Origin: Grammothele lineata
Taxonomy: Eukaryota; Basidiomycota; Agaricomycetes; Polyporales; Polyporaceae
Direction of reading: 5' to 3'
Assembly: GCA_002150815.3 (NCBI GenBank)
Contig: NDFF03000285.1
Coordinates: 1-21,118, forward strand
Length of the DNA: 21,118 nucleotides
Shown here: one piece after another, positions 9,456-18,713 of the stretch
Layout: every line of letters begins with the position of its first letter
Position numbering within the stretch: position 1 is the stretch's first letter
Program-made: the position numbers and the translations under genes
The notes under the pieces: generated by a model
The model's input: only the letters and a program-made list of their open reading frames with translations
Database searches by the model: none
Told to the model about the DNA's origin: nothing

Positions 9456-9921
9456 CCACAGTTTCTGTTCAGTCGGATTACCAAAATGTCCACAGTTTCT
9501 GTTCAGTCGGGTCCGGTCGGAACTTTTTTTTTTGACGTAGTTACTGTCCGGTCGGACTCTTCGGGATGTCCACAAACCTCGTCCGGTCGGACTGCCCTGC
9601 GCAAGACCGCCGCAGAGGGGTCCGCAAGCCTCGTCCGGTCGGACTCGCCGGGATGTCAACAAACCTCATCCGGTCGGACTCCCCTGCGCAGGCCTGCCGC
9701 AGAGGGGTCCACGAAGACCGTCCGGTCGGATTTGCAGAGGGGCCCGCAAACACCGTCCGGTCGGACTCCCCTGCGCAGGCCTGCCGCAGAGGGGTCCACG
9801 AACACCGTCCGGTCGGACTCGTGGAGGGGTCCACAAACACCGTCCGGTCGGATTCGCAGAGGGGCTCGCAAAGAGCGTCCGGTCGGACTCCTGGAGGGGC
9901 CCACGAACGCTGTCCGGTCGG
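9456..9921. repeat. Minisatellite with core GTCCGGTCGG at exact 35- or 52-bp spacing
   Basis: The ten-base core (one copy starts with A) begins at 9511, 9546, 9581, 9633, 9668, 9720, 9755, 9807, 9842, 9877 and 9912. The spacings are 35, 35, 52, 35, 52, 35, 52, 35, 35 and 35. Two degenerate cores (GTTCAGTCGG) precede at 9467 and 9501, each inside a duplicated CCACAGTTTCTG segment. Most cores continue GGAC, giving GTCCG-GT-CGGAC, an inverted repeat with a two-base centre. The 52-bp units equal the 35-bp unit plus 17 bases that form CCTGCGCAGG and a larger imperfect hairpin with flanking CTCCCC/GAGGGG. All six frames are partly open because of composition, not coding. The array abuts the broken end of the paralogue. 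Confidence 0.9.
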
Positions 9922-9988
9922 GAAAGATTTGAATTACATCGCAGTAGGAATCGAAACATCTCTGAGCGACGTAACATAGTACCTATGA

Positions 9989-10008
9989 ACTGTGTTGCCT
10001 AACACAGT
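9989..10008. repeat. Perfect 8-bp inverted repeat
   Basis: ACTGTGTT and AACACAGT are separated by GCCT. It sits in the short gap between the minisatellite and the 3' end of gene C. A transcriptional role is possible but unsupported. Confidence 0.5.
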
Positions 10009-10144
10009 GCCTGTTTAGTGCCTTTTGGTGCTCTCATAATCTCAGGAACGCCTGCCGATGTTTCCACAGACCCCTCCAGACCTTCCCACAACGTCAACCA
10101 AAAGGTTAACATACGTCTGCCAATCTTCAGGGAGAAAGCAAGAC

Positions 10145-12057
10145 CTACTTGGACCCAGACCGTCGGGCGAGACATTTGGGCCGGTCATTAGGCTGCTTTC
10201 CTAGGTATATAGCGTGTCAATGGATGTCGTAACTATATTAGTTTTCAGCCGATGCTTACCTGCTCCATCGTGTCAAGTTCCGTAAAATTAGGCGGGCGGT
10301 GGGAGAGATCTTCAGCAGATAGAGAATGTCTCTTCTGACAAAGAGAGGAATCTTGGCTTGCGGCGGGAGTGGATGGCGCAAAGGACGCTGAGCCAACTGG
10401 CCCGGGGGAAGACTGGCGGTAGTGCGGTGAGGAGAAAATACCGATGACATTTTGCGCAGGAGGTGTAAGACATACGGCTCCTGGAGGTGACAAGGGAATG
10501 CCGACGGGGCCTGGAGGCGAAGAGAGAATTCCGACGGGACCTAGAGGCGAGGAGGGAATGCCGACGGGCCCCGGAGGTGAGTAGGGGAGACCGACGGGCC
10601 CCTGAGGGGAAACAAGAACACCAACGGGCCCCGGAGGTGAAAAGAGAACGCCGACGGGACCTGGGGGTGAGGAGACAATACCGACAGGACCTGGGGGCGA
10701 AGAGAGAATGCCGACAGGCCCTGGAGGTGAAGAGAGAATGCCGACAGGCCCTGGAGGCGAGTAGGGGAGACCGACGGGCCCCTGAGGGGAAACAAGAATA
10801 CCGACAGGCCCCGGAGGCGAGTAGGGGAGACCGACGGGCCCCGGAGGTGAAACGAGAACGCCGACGGGACCTGGGGGCGAAGATACAATGCCGACGGGAC
10901 CTAGAGGTGAAAGGGGGATGCCGACGGGCCCCTGAGGCGAGTAGGGGAGACCGACGGGCCCCTGAGGGGAAACAAGAACGCCGACGGGACCCGGAGGTGA
11001 AACGAGAACGCCGACGGGACCTGGGGGCGAGGAGAGAATTCCGACGGGCCCCGGAGGCGAGTAGGGGAGACCGACGGGGCCTGGAGACGAGTAGGGGAGA
11101 CCGACGGGCCCCGGAGGTGAAAAGAGAAGGCCGACGGGGCCTGGCGGGGATGAGACAACGTCGGCGGGGCCAGGGAGCAGGCCCCCACTCTGATCCCAAC
11201 CGGTGCTGTTCAAAGGAAGGAGAAGAGGTGACAAAGTGCGCCTTCTAGAACGGCCTGCAGGCGCATGAGTGGTCGCATCAAGAGAACTGGTGCTCTCAGT
11301 ATTGGCCAGAAGGGCGAATTGCCCAGCGGCGGGGCTGTTCTCCGGCAAAGCGGGCCCTGAGGAGGCAATTCCCGGAAGGGCCGTGGCGTCTTGACCTTCC
11401 TCAGAGTCGTCTGACTCCCTCAAATCCCATATCGATCGACGTGGGCCTTGCCGACGTGGTGATCCCTCGTCCGACGAGCTTGGCGGCGTCGGAAACGTCG
11501 TCAGGTGTACCAGATGAACCTCGCGACGGCGATCTTCAAGGTGATCCACCGGGGGATGGGAAGCAGCCACCGCCCTCGCGGTGCGATGCTCCAATGCTTC
11601 TTTGGCCGCAGTGTCAATTTAGGGTTGACGAGGATGACTTTTCTTTGCGCTCACCTCGGCTTAAGGGCCCCTCGGCAAGGGCGGTCAAGCCCCACAGTGG
11701 GTAGGCAGGACTCCGGGGTGGTGGCAGCGAAATCTGTGGTGGTTCGGCGGGCACCAATTGTCTCTCCCGGCGGGTGAGCGAGGCATTCTGGGACGAGACT
11801 GACGAGTTCTGGTCGGCGCTGTTCTCAGGGCAGGGACATGCAAGGCCATCGCCCGATAGACGGCGCCCCACGGCGTCAACAACGGCATCTTTCCGAAAAA
11901 TAATATCATCATCGGTCTTGTTCATAGTGGCCGTGAACTTACCGGTCTTCGCCTGCAACTTTTCGGTCGCCGCTTGCATACTAGACCGGCTTTCAGCGGC
12001 GGTATAACGCTGAGGACGGGCGACGACAGTTGGTGTTTGTGCACGTTGTGGGCACAT
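10145..12057 (-). CDS. Gene C: Pro-rich protein with 22 GPVG-type decapeptide repeats (unknown function)
   Basis: Proposed CDS: complement(join(10145..10192, 10260..11599, 11655..11888, 11943..12057)), 578 aa. Introns are 11942-11889 (GTAAGT, 54 bp, in frame if retained), 11654-11600 (GTGAGC, 55 bp) and 10259-10193 (GTAAGC, 67 bp). If the last is not spliced, translation ends four codons later at 10245. Residues 1-116 are Ser/Thr/Arg-rich; 117-268 are polar and acidic with SSSDEG and ESDDSEEG; 270-489 hold the repeat GPVG-x-x-x-S-P-P/Q/L; the tail is polar. No signal peptide is evident. The GPVG pattern lacks the strict G-x-y triplet, so it is not collagen. The frame is open back to an ATG at 12228, but that would lie antisense to gene D's leader, so 12057 is preferred. 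It is divergent from gene D. No domain was recognised. Confidence 0.6.
10482..11141 (-). repeat. 22 tandem 30-bp units within gene C
   Basis: Twenty-two units of exactly 30 bp fit 660 bases with no indel. On the minus strand each encodes GPVG followed by a variable three-residue segment (LPY, ILS, VLV, IPL, IVS, VLF and others), then S-P-P, S-P-Q or S-P-L. The first four codons are nearly invariant while the middle varies, and several units recur in blocks (VLV-LPY, LPY-ILS), suggesting duplication of multi-unit segments. Because 30 is a multiple of three, the opposite strand also stays open. Confidence 0.95.
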
Positions 12058-12238
12058 AGGCGCCTGTGGGGCGGGCCGCACGGCCCCAGCGACAGGCGCG
12101 ATAGCCGAAATCGAGAAGTCCGGCGTGCTGCGGTGCGTTTTGAGGCGTCTATCTCTTCTAACATCGCCGCACCCATTTCTCTGCTCCTCCTCCTCTCTAT
12201 TCTTCTCACTTTGCTCTGTTTCTTTCATTGCTGCACTT
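12058..12238. promoter_or_regulatory. Shared divergent upstream region of genes C and D
   Basis: Only 181 bases separate the preferred start of gene C from the ATG of gene D. The last 75 bases on the plus strand are strongly CT-rich (CTGCTCCTCCTCCTC, TTCTTCTCACTTTGC), typical of a fungal 5' leader. The arrangement implies either a bidirectional promoter or overlapping transcripts. No TATA box is obvious. Confidence 0.45.
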
Positions 12239-15200
12239 ATGGATCACTCGTCTGCTGCCGCCACCGCCGTCTCCCGGCCCCAAGAGGCCCGCCAAGTATT
12301 GGAGCAATGCGCTGCTGAAGCACATTACGCCGCCCAGCACTTCCCACCAGCCCACAGCCCCCCAGAACTCCGCTCGAGGTTTCAAGAGCGTTTCAGAGTG
12401 ACCATCCGGAGCATTGCCGTCATCCTTCAGGAACACCAGAAGGCTATCCAGGAGCTGCCCGAGGTCGCGCTCGGGGGAATTTATGAATACAACCATTCAA
12501 AAAGCGGATCCCCTCTCCCGCCGTTCGACATCTATTCCGTACGTGCGGTCAAGGGCCGAGCAGCCCCCGGTCGATACTCCCGTCTGCCATTAGGAATCAC
12601 CGGGAACAACGAAGGCGCAATCCCCCTCATCGCGGAGGCCGCTGTGTTGGACAAATGGTGGTTGGAACCTCGTAAGTATCGCTCCACTTCACCTGCGTTC
12701 AGAATGTATGTCACGGGTCTCCAGAATACGCTGTCCCCGAACCTCCGCAACCAGACCACCGCGCTCCAAGACACACGCCGAGTACCTCATCCTCGACCGG
12801 TAAGCATTTCTCTCCGGCGTCCTTAAACCGTACCCAACGCGTGCCACCCATGTCAACATCAGCCCCGCTGCCGAATCCAGGCGCTTCGAAGCCGAAGAAA
12901 GTGGGCAGAAAGCCAGCCGGTGAGTGTTTACTCTACAGAATGAGCTCGCGACGCTAAGGATGCAGCGGAAGGGGGCACAGCGGCGTCCCCGACGGCTTCC
13001 CGAACAACCGCAGGATCTGCAAGCCGTGGCGAGCTTGCTCCAGAGGGTGCGTCGTGAGCTCGTTACGTCTCCTTCCAACTAACGATCTCTGTCTCTCCGC
13101 CCGACACCGATGTCCGCTTTCAGCCGGAGCACGGCCACGCAGAGGCCGATCGGCCATCGAGGGTGCGTATTCCGCACAATCTGTTGGAGAACAGAGCTGA
13201 ACGCCGTGTCAATCAGTGTCCCATGCTCGCTCGGCTGCTCCCGTCACCCCGCAAGCTGCCCCGAAGCCGCAGCCTACTGCGGAGGGCCGACGAACCGTCC
13301 AACGTGCGTTCGTCGAGCTGCCTTTGCGTGTCCGTTCCAAAGAGGCCCCGCATTCAGATCGGCAAAAGCCAGCTAGCAGAGCCGGCCAGCCAGAGACCGC
13401 CGGCGGCCCATCGTCCTCGGCGGTGCGGCGAGGACAAAAGCGCGTCAGGATCGACGTACCCGGCAATTCTGGTCAACAGGGCGGCAGCGAACATGCTCCG
13501 CCGGCAGCGAAGAAATACAAGACCACTTCGGGGGCGATCACCCCTCCACGTCCGTTCGTCCCGCCAGAAGTCGGGTTTCCACCGGAGGACATTATCGAGC
13601 TGGTCTACTACCTGCTCTCTATGGTGCGCACATATGGGGACCATAGGCCTTTGAATACGCTGACATCATGCCATCAGGAGCAAGCCTGTGCGTCATGCCA
13701 GGCAAAAGGCCTGGATTGCGGCGTCTTTCCCCTCTGGGGCACGAAGTGCGTGCAGTGCCGGAGGTCCAAGGTGACTTGTACGTTCACGTCGATGTCCTTC
13801 AAGTCGAGGGTCAGGCCCCTCGCGGCGTACTTGGCGTGTCGAGGCTTCCGCCAGATAGTCAACCGAGACATATACCCCAACCCGGTTCTGGTCTCTGCGA
13901 GGTGGAAGGCGGCGATGAAGGTCGAAAACATCCTGACCTGGTTTTTCGACTACCTCGAGGAGAAGAACCCCGAAAATAAAAAGCCGTACGAGATCAACAT
14001 GAAAAAGTTGAAGAAACTCCCGGCGTACCCTCGTCTTCCTCTCCGGTCTCCGGTCATCTCCTTCGACGGGGACGTGGAGCTCGGGTTCCCCCCAGAAGAT
14101 GTGAGTCTTTCCATCTCGGCCAGTTCCGTAGTGCTCACGACCTTCGAAGTTGCCTTCGCCGAAGAAAACGTCAAAGCCGAAGCCGAAAAAGGGCAAGCAG
14201 GCGGAACCCGGTACGTTGGCTCCGTTATGGAAGTTAGTCGGCTTGAAGGCCCGAGGATCGAGGAAGGGCAAGAGCCCCGGAGACTGGTTCAGCATGGGTG
14301 CTGATTCCACTGTGACAGAATCCCCGGACGCGGCATCTGAGCCGGAGGAGGAAGTGCGGCCGAGCAGGGGCAAGGCGCTGCGCCGGAAGCGGGCGGAGCA
14401 GATCGAGGACATCGCCGAGCCTGATGCCGATGAGGACGAACACCTCGAGACCCAGACTCACTCGGAGCGCCGTGAGGAAGGGGGGGGGCAAGGCGGCGAC
14501 GAGGATGGTAATGACGACGAGGACGAAGCCGAAGTGAGGGTACACCCTCAAAAGCATCGCCGACAGCCACCACGCGGTGGGCCCCAGGACATCGGCAAGC
14601 AAGCCGTTGACGAGGACGATGAGGGCAAAACCCACGGCGACGGAGACGACGAAAATGCCGACGGGGAAGGGTACGATGCCGACGGGGACGAGGAGGACGC
14701 CGACGGGGACGAGGAGGGCGCCGACGATGGAAACGACGGTGATAGGGACGGCGGTAGCGAAGAAGGTGAGGACGGAGACGGCCTCGGCCACGACGACGAT
14801 GAATACGAGCCCGGTACGGGTCCCGATGGTTCCGAGATCGAAGACGAGGACGCCGGGTTGGGGACCTACGACCTAGCCGGCAACATGTTCGACGTCCAGA
14901 ACGACGACCCGATTCAGGTAAGTGCCGGTAGCCTTTCTGTACACATACCCGCTTCATTCACCCGGCGTAGTGGGAGGAAGACGGGCATGAATTGCCTTTG
15001 CCGCCAAGTAGCCCGGAGGCCGATGAAGCAGAAATCGCTGCGCGCAAGAAGCTCAAGGGCAAGGCGCGTGCAAGAAGTCCATCCGAAGACGAACGCTGCT
15101 CGATCGAGAAACTCGTGGAAGCCCGGGGGACCTCAACGGCTTCTCCCCCCTTCGACGGGAGCAAGGACAACACCGCAGAAACAATGTCGGGCACGAACGC

Positions 15201-17052
15201 CCTCCCCTTGGATTGGACGCAGAAACGCGTCCGGCCTCCTCCTGGTGAGTCCGGGTTTCTAATACAGCGGCCGCTCCTTCTTATCAATCAGGCCGCTCCT
15301 TCTTATCAATCAGGCCGCTCATGGCGAAACCTCCCCCACCTAGCAACTGCCCCAGTCGACTTTGTTGCTCGTAAGCGGGAGGCCATGCATGGCCCCGTCG
15401 GTCCCACAGGCAACGTGGCATCACCGCCTCCTCCCGCTGGGAGCATTCCCGATCCTGCCAGCACCTCGCCGAACAGGAGCAGCCAAATCCCGGCGGCACC
15501 ACGTTCGGGGAAAGTGAGCGAGCAGCTGGACGCATTGCGCGCTCACCTCGAAGAGCGAGTTTTGAAGACCGCACCCGACGCCGATGCTGACGAGACGGCG
15601 CATCGCGAGCATGCCCGGACGGCGCTGCGTGAGCTGGAAGAGGCCACGATCGACACACTCAATATCGTCTCACAGGTCTCCAGCCGGCAGGACGACAGTG
15701 AAGCGTTCATCACAACCCTCACGACCTTCAAAACGGCTGTCGGACCCACCCTCGAGCGCTTGGACCATGCCATCGGCAACCTGAAAACGATCTGCTGGCG
15801 GCTCAGCCAAGAAGGCCGCGAGACCGATCAGACCGTCGAGGCGCAGTACCACCACATGAGGGCGTTGGATGACGCTTTCGTCAAACTTTCAGCAGCAACG
15901 ACTGCAAAAACCGCCTCCATTGATGACCAGGTTGTGGAGCTCCGTCGGGAACTGCGAGGGTCCATTAGTGAGGCCACGGAGTCCTGGCGCGACGTGATCG
16001 ACAAAATGGGCATTGCGCTTTCGCAGACCGTCGAGACCTCCGAGGAAGACCGCGCTGCTGCACTCGCCGACCTCGACGCGGCGAACACAACGCTCGCGGA
16101 TGGCATTCGCGCTTGGCAGCGGGCGAACATCGCCTACTCCCGGGATTCGGAGAACCTTCGGCGGTTGACGACTGAGTTCGGCAGCCTACAGCTGCGCATG
16201 GAGACCGCGGAGGAGTCTCTGCGCGCTCTTCGCGAAGGCCGGCCTCACGCAGAGCCCCCTGCAGTCAACCTCGGCGATGATCCCGCTCTCCCCGCTCGCG
16301 ATCCGGGGGCGGTGCTGCCCCCGCTGGAGATGCCCTACCTCACCATTCCCCTCTCCGGCATCGCGGGGACAGCGGCGTCTAGCTCTCTTCCTCCCACCGG
16401 CCATCCCACACCGACTGGCTCACCGGCAGCCCACGTCTACGTTTTCCCGCCTACTGCGTCACCCATCGCCGCACATTCCAACGCCATAGAAGATCTTATA
16501 AAACGCGTCCGCGACCTCGAGGCTGCCCTGCATAGCCGTTCGGCGTCTCCCGCTCAGCCGTCCCCGAAGGCGCCGGACGACCATCTCACGGAGTTGAAGG
16601 GCAAGATCTCCGTGCTGGAAGAGGAGCTGCGGGATCGCGATGCCCAGCTCGCTCGGCTTCGCGATGAGGCACGCAAGAACGATGAGAGGGTCGAGGAGCT
16701 TCGCGCGGAGCTTCAGCAGCTCCGCGTTGAGAGCCAGGTGGTTGCGCCGTCGGCGAACATCACCGCCCTCCCACCCCATCCTCCCGCTCCCTCCTCCACA
16801 CCGGACAACATTGACGATCGCCCGGAAGACGAACCAAATGTGCTGAGCAGCGCGGTGACACCCCCACCAGCATCTCAGGCTGCTGGGGTGGAGCGGGAAG
16901 AGATTCCCCGCAGTGACGACGTCGAGATGGAGGATCCCGGAAAAGGGTCTTCGGCAAGTCCCCTCACCGGAGAGGAGCGGGGAGGTGCCGCCACCCCGTC
17001 GGGGTCAGCTGATGCCGATACCGGTGACGAGGCCGCGACGGACAGCGTGTGA
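12239..17052 (+). CDS. Gene D: large protein with Zn2Cys6-like cluster, acidic tract and coiled coils
   Basis: Proposed CDS: join(12239..12671, 12725..12799, 12863..12919, 12966..13046, 13124..13162, 13217..13623, 13678..14100, 14150..14917, 14971..15244, 15314..17052), 1431 aa. Introns are 46-77 bp; the first five are all phase 1. Residues 1-144 form a globular-looking N-terminus with helical stretches and a DKWWLEPR end. Residues 145-360 are basic and low complexity. Residues 368-398 have cysteines spaced C-x2-C-x6-C-x9-C-x2-C-x6-C, which fits the fungal Zn2Cys6 spacing, followed by a helical segment (ILTWFFDYLEEKNPENKK). About 570-740 is extremely acidic with Asp-Gly repeats. About 920-1160 and 1240-1330 are heptad-rich coiled coils (for example ISVLEEELRDRDAQLARLRD). 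The C-terminus is acidic and Pro-rich. A nuclear DNA- or chromatin-associated role is an inference. Splitting into two genes is possible, but phase continuity and the absence of an internal leader argue for one. Confidence 0.65.
15269..15320 (+). repeat. 22-bp tandem duplication covering the 3' splice site of a gene D intron
   Basis: GGCCGCTCCTTCTTATCAAT plus CA occurs at 15269-15290 and again at 15291-15312, with the next eight bases starting a third copy. Each copy supplies an identical pyrimidine tract and ATCAG acceptor. Splicing from the GTGAGT donor at 15245 to the second acceptor (AG ending 15313) keeps the frame. Using the first acceptor adds 22 bases and soon meets a stop. Confidence 0.85.
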
Positions 17053-17227
17053 AACCCGCCCGTTGCTTGTATCCACATAACGTGCTCGGACGCTTGCGAA
17101 TTCAAACTTGTATGCTACTCCGTTTGGTTATTCTTTACGACGCAATCCATTCAATTACTCTTCCTTCCGCCTTCGGAATAAATCTTTCCTTTGTTCGGCG
17201 GAAGATCAAAGCGCCGGGCTGCGGCAC

Positions 17228-18644
17228 ATGTCCGGCCTGGGGCCTCATGGTGGATGCATGGTGCCTACGCATATTGTTGAAACGAAGTCGAGACAAGCAA
17301 CTTCGCCATCACCCGCAAACATGCCAAATACCACCGCAGTAGTTTCTGGCTTCGTCACTTCGGTATTCTTACTGCAGCTTTCTGCCGTTGAGGATGGGCG
17401 TCCCTTTGAGGCCCCGGAATCTCCTGCCGAGCTCACGCATGCCATGCGGGACACGGCGTTGCATGTTTCATCGAAGTTAGTAGCCGCTCTGCGGAATGCA
17501 TGTGAGTTTGGACTTTCGACGACGCTATCTTGTGTCTAACGGCGTCTTGCTTAGATGCTGTGAGTTGGGACATAAAAGATTATATGAAGGAGGTACCCCG
17601 CACCAAGGTGTTGTTAGGCGAAAAGAAAGCGCAATCTCTTGCTGTGAAATTCCCGCCGTTAGCGTTGAAAGACTCCGCTGGACATTTTCCCGTTGTCGAA
17701 GGGCCGGCGGTTTTCATCGACGGAAATGGGGCGATATTGGCATGGTCACTGCCCGATCTTCTCCTGCCGTGGGTCGAGGTATGCGCTGCGTAGTGTTCGA
17801 GCTGTTCAAGTATTGATCCCCTGCATCAGTCGGCAGTTTTGGTTTCATTCGCGCCCCTTGCAAAGAAGCCGGCCGTCTTGAGAGTCGAGGGTACGGGCAA
17901 CGCCGGAGAAGCAAAATGGCGCGTTGGGAAACGCCTTTTCTCCGCTGACCGGGATGTAGAATACCGCGGGACGCTTTACATAACGCCGGCAGCTATACCC
18001 ATCTCAGTGGAGGTGCGATCTCCTCATACTCATCTGGCAGCCTTTGACTACATGGATTTTCTCAATAGCATCAGCTGAACAACCTTTGTCCGTCGACTTC
18101 GTTTCCGAAGCGAAAGGTTCAGAAGTGGTTCAGCGAAATGGCCTTCGCCGCCGGACTCCTCAACGGCATCCTTGCCATCACGCATCCCCGTCAATATTTG
18201 TTGATGTCTTCAAAGCTCCGGAAATGGAGGGAGACCGACCCGACAACCTCCACATGGCCATTCTGCTTCGGGGCGCTGCAAATCATAGCAAATCGGGAAA
18301 CCCTGTTGCATCGCGATCCCAGCGGTGTACAAGGAATGTACGACATCCTCCTCACAGTGGGCAACTATGGGGAACAGGCCCACATGACGCTCGCTTCTAT
18401 TGGGGTGTCACTTCCGTATGGCTCGGGGACGGTGGTCGTTGTTGATGCGGGCTCTGTGGAACACGGAGTGCCCGCTGTAGGCGATAACCGCGTCTGTCTC
18501 GCGTTGTTCAACCGCCGCGAAACTCTCAAATTATGGGCACAAAAGGACGACCGCAGCCTTCTCGACGATAAGGGCAGACTCAAGCCCGTACCGCATCCGA
18601 CGATTCCGGAAGTGATGCGAGGCGAAGTAGGGACATCGGGGTAA
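17228..18644 (+). CDS. Gene E: TET/JBP-like 2-oxoglutarate/Fe(II) dioxygenase
   Basis: Proposed CDS: join(17228..17501, 17555..17778, 17830..18012, 18075..18644), 416 aa, introns 53, 51 and 62 bp with consistent phases. Enzymes of this superfamily use Fe(II) and 2-oxoglutarate; TET/JBP members oxidise 5-methylcytosine or thymine in DNA. The catalytic half is in exon 4. His306 and Asp308 form the HxD pair (LLHRDPSG), then come YDILLTVGNY, a GVSLPYGSGTVVVVDAGS strand pair, the third iron ligand His357 (SVEHGVP) and Arg366 (GDNRVCLALFNRR) for 2-oxoglutarate. HRD, LLTVGNY, GTVV and EHG in this order are typical of fungal TET/JBP proteins, which I recognise from memory. The region upstream (residues 92-227) is a less conserved substrate-side portion. 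The start is uncertain: ATGs at 17108 and 17321 share the frame. It lies 175 bp after gene D on the same strand. The target base cannot be read from sequence. Confidence 0.75.
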
Positions 18645-18713
18645 GCCCGCCGGGCAATATGTGAATCACCGGGGGGGTCCAATAGTTTACAGGAAATACA
18701 TGCGTTATCAAAA
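18645..18713. terminator. Short convergent 3' gap between genes E and F
   Basis: Only 69 bases separate the stop codons of two converging genes, so their 3' untranslated regions must overlap or be very short. The sequence has a GGGGGG run and AATAGTTTACAGGAAATAC but no strong AATAAA signal. Confidence 0.3.

Noticed and set aside
9511..9921. Possible CRISPR array because of regularly spaced short repeats
   Set aside because: The core is only 10-13 bp, the intervening 25 or 42 bases are themselves repeated rather than unique, no cas genes are present, and the context is eukaryotic with introns.
9486..9979. Overlapping Arg/Ser/Pro-rich open frames on both strands of the minisatellite
   Set aside because: Several frames are open at once owing to repeat composition. 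Unit lengths of 35 and 52 are not multiples of three, so no frame encodes a consistent repeat. Only the end of the broken membrane gene is real coding.
10487..11248. Plus-strand Arg/Glu-rich repeat ORF opposite gene C
   Set aside because: It is the antisense of an in-register 30-bp coding repeat; openness follows from the repeat period. Gene C's frame continues beyond the repeat into spliced exons, while this one does not.
10245..11594. Gene C as a collagen-like protein
   Set aside because: Gly does not occur every third residue; the period is ten residues with G at positions 1 and 4.
11614..12228. Start of gene C at ATG 12228
   Set aside because: The extra 57 residues would be encoded antisense to the CT-rich leader of gene D and have a biased Glu/Arg composition. 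ATG 12057 leaves room for a promoter, though the upstream start cannot be excluded.
13163..13654. Separate plus-strand ORF starting at 13163
   Set aside because: It reads an intron and an alternative frame of gene D exon 6. The gene D frame continues into the cysteine cluster with consistent splice phases.
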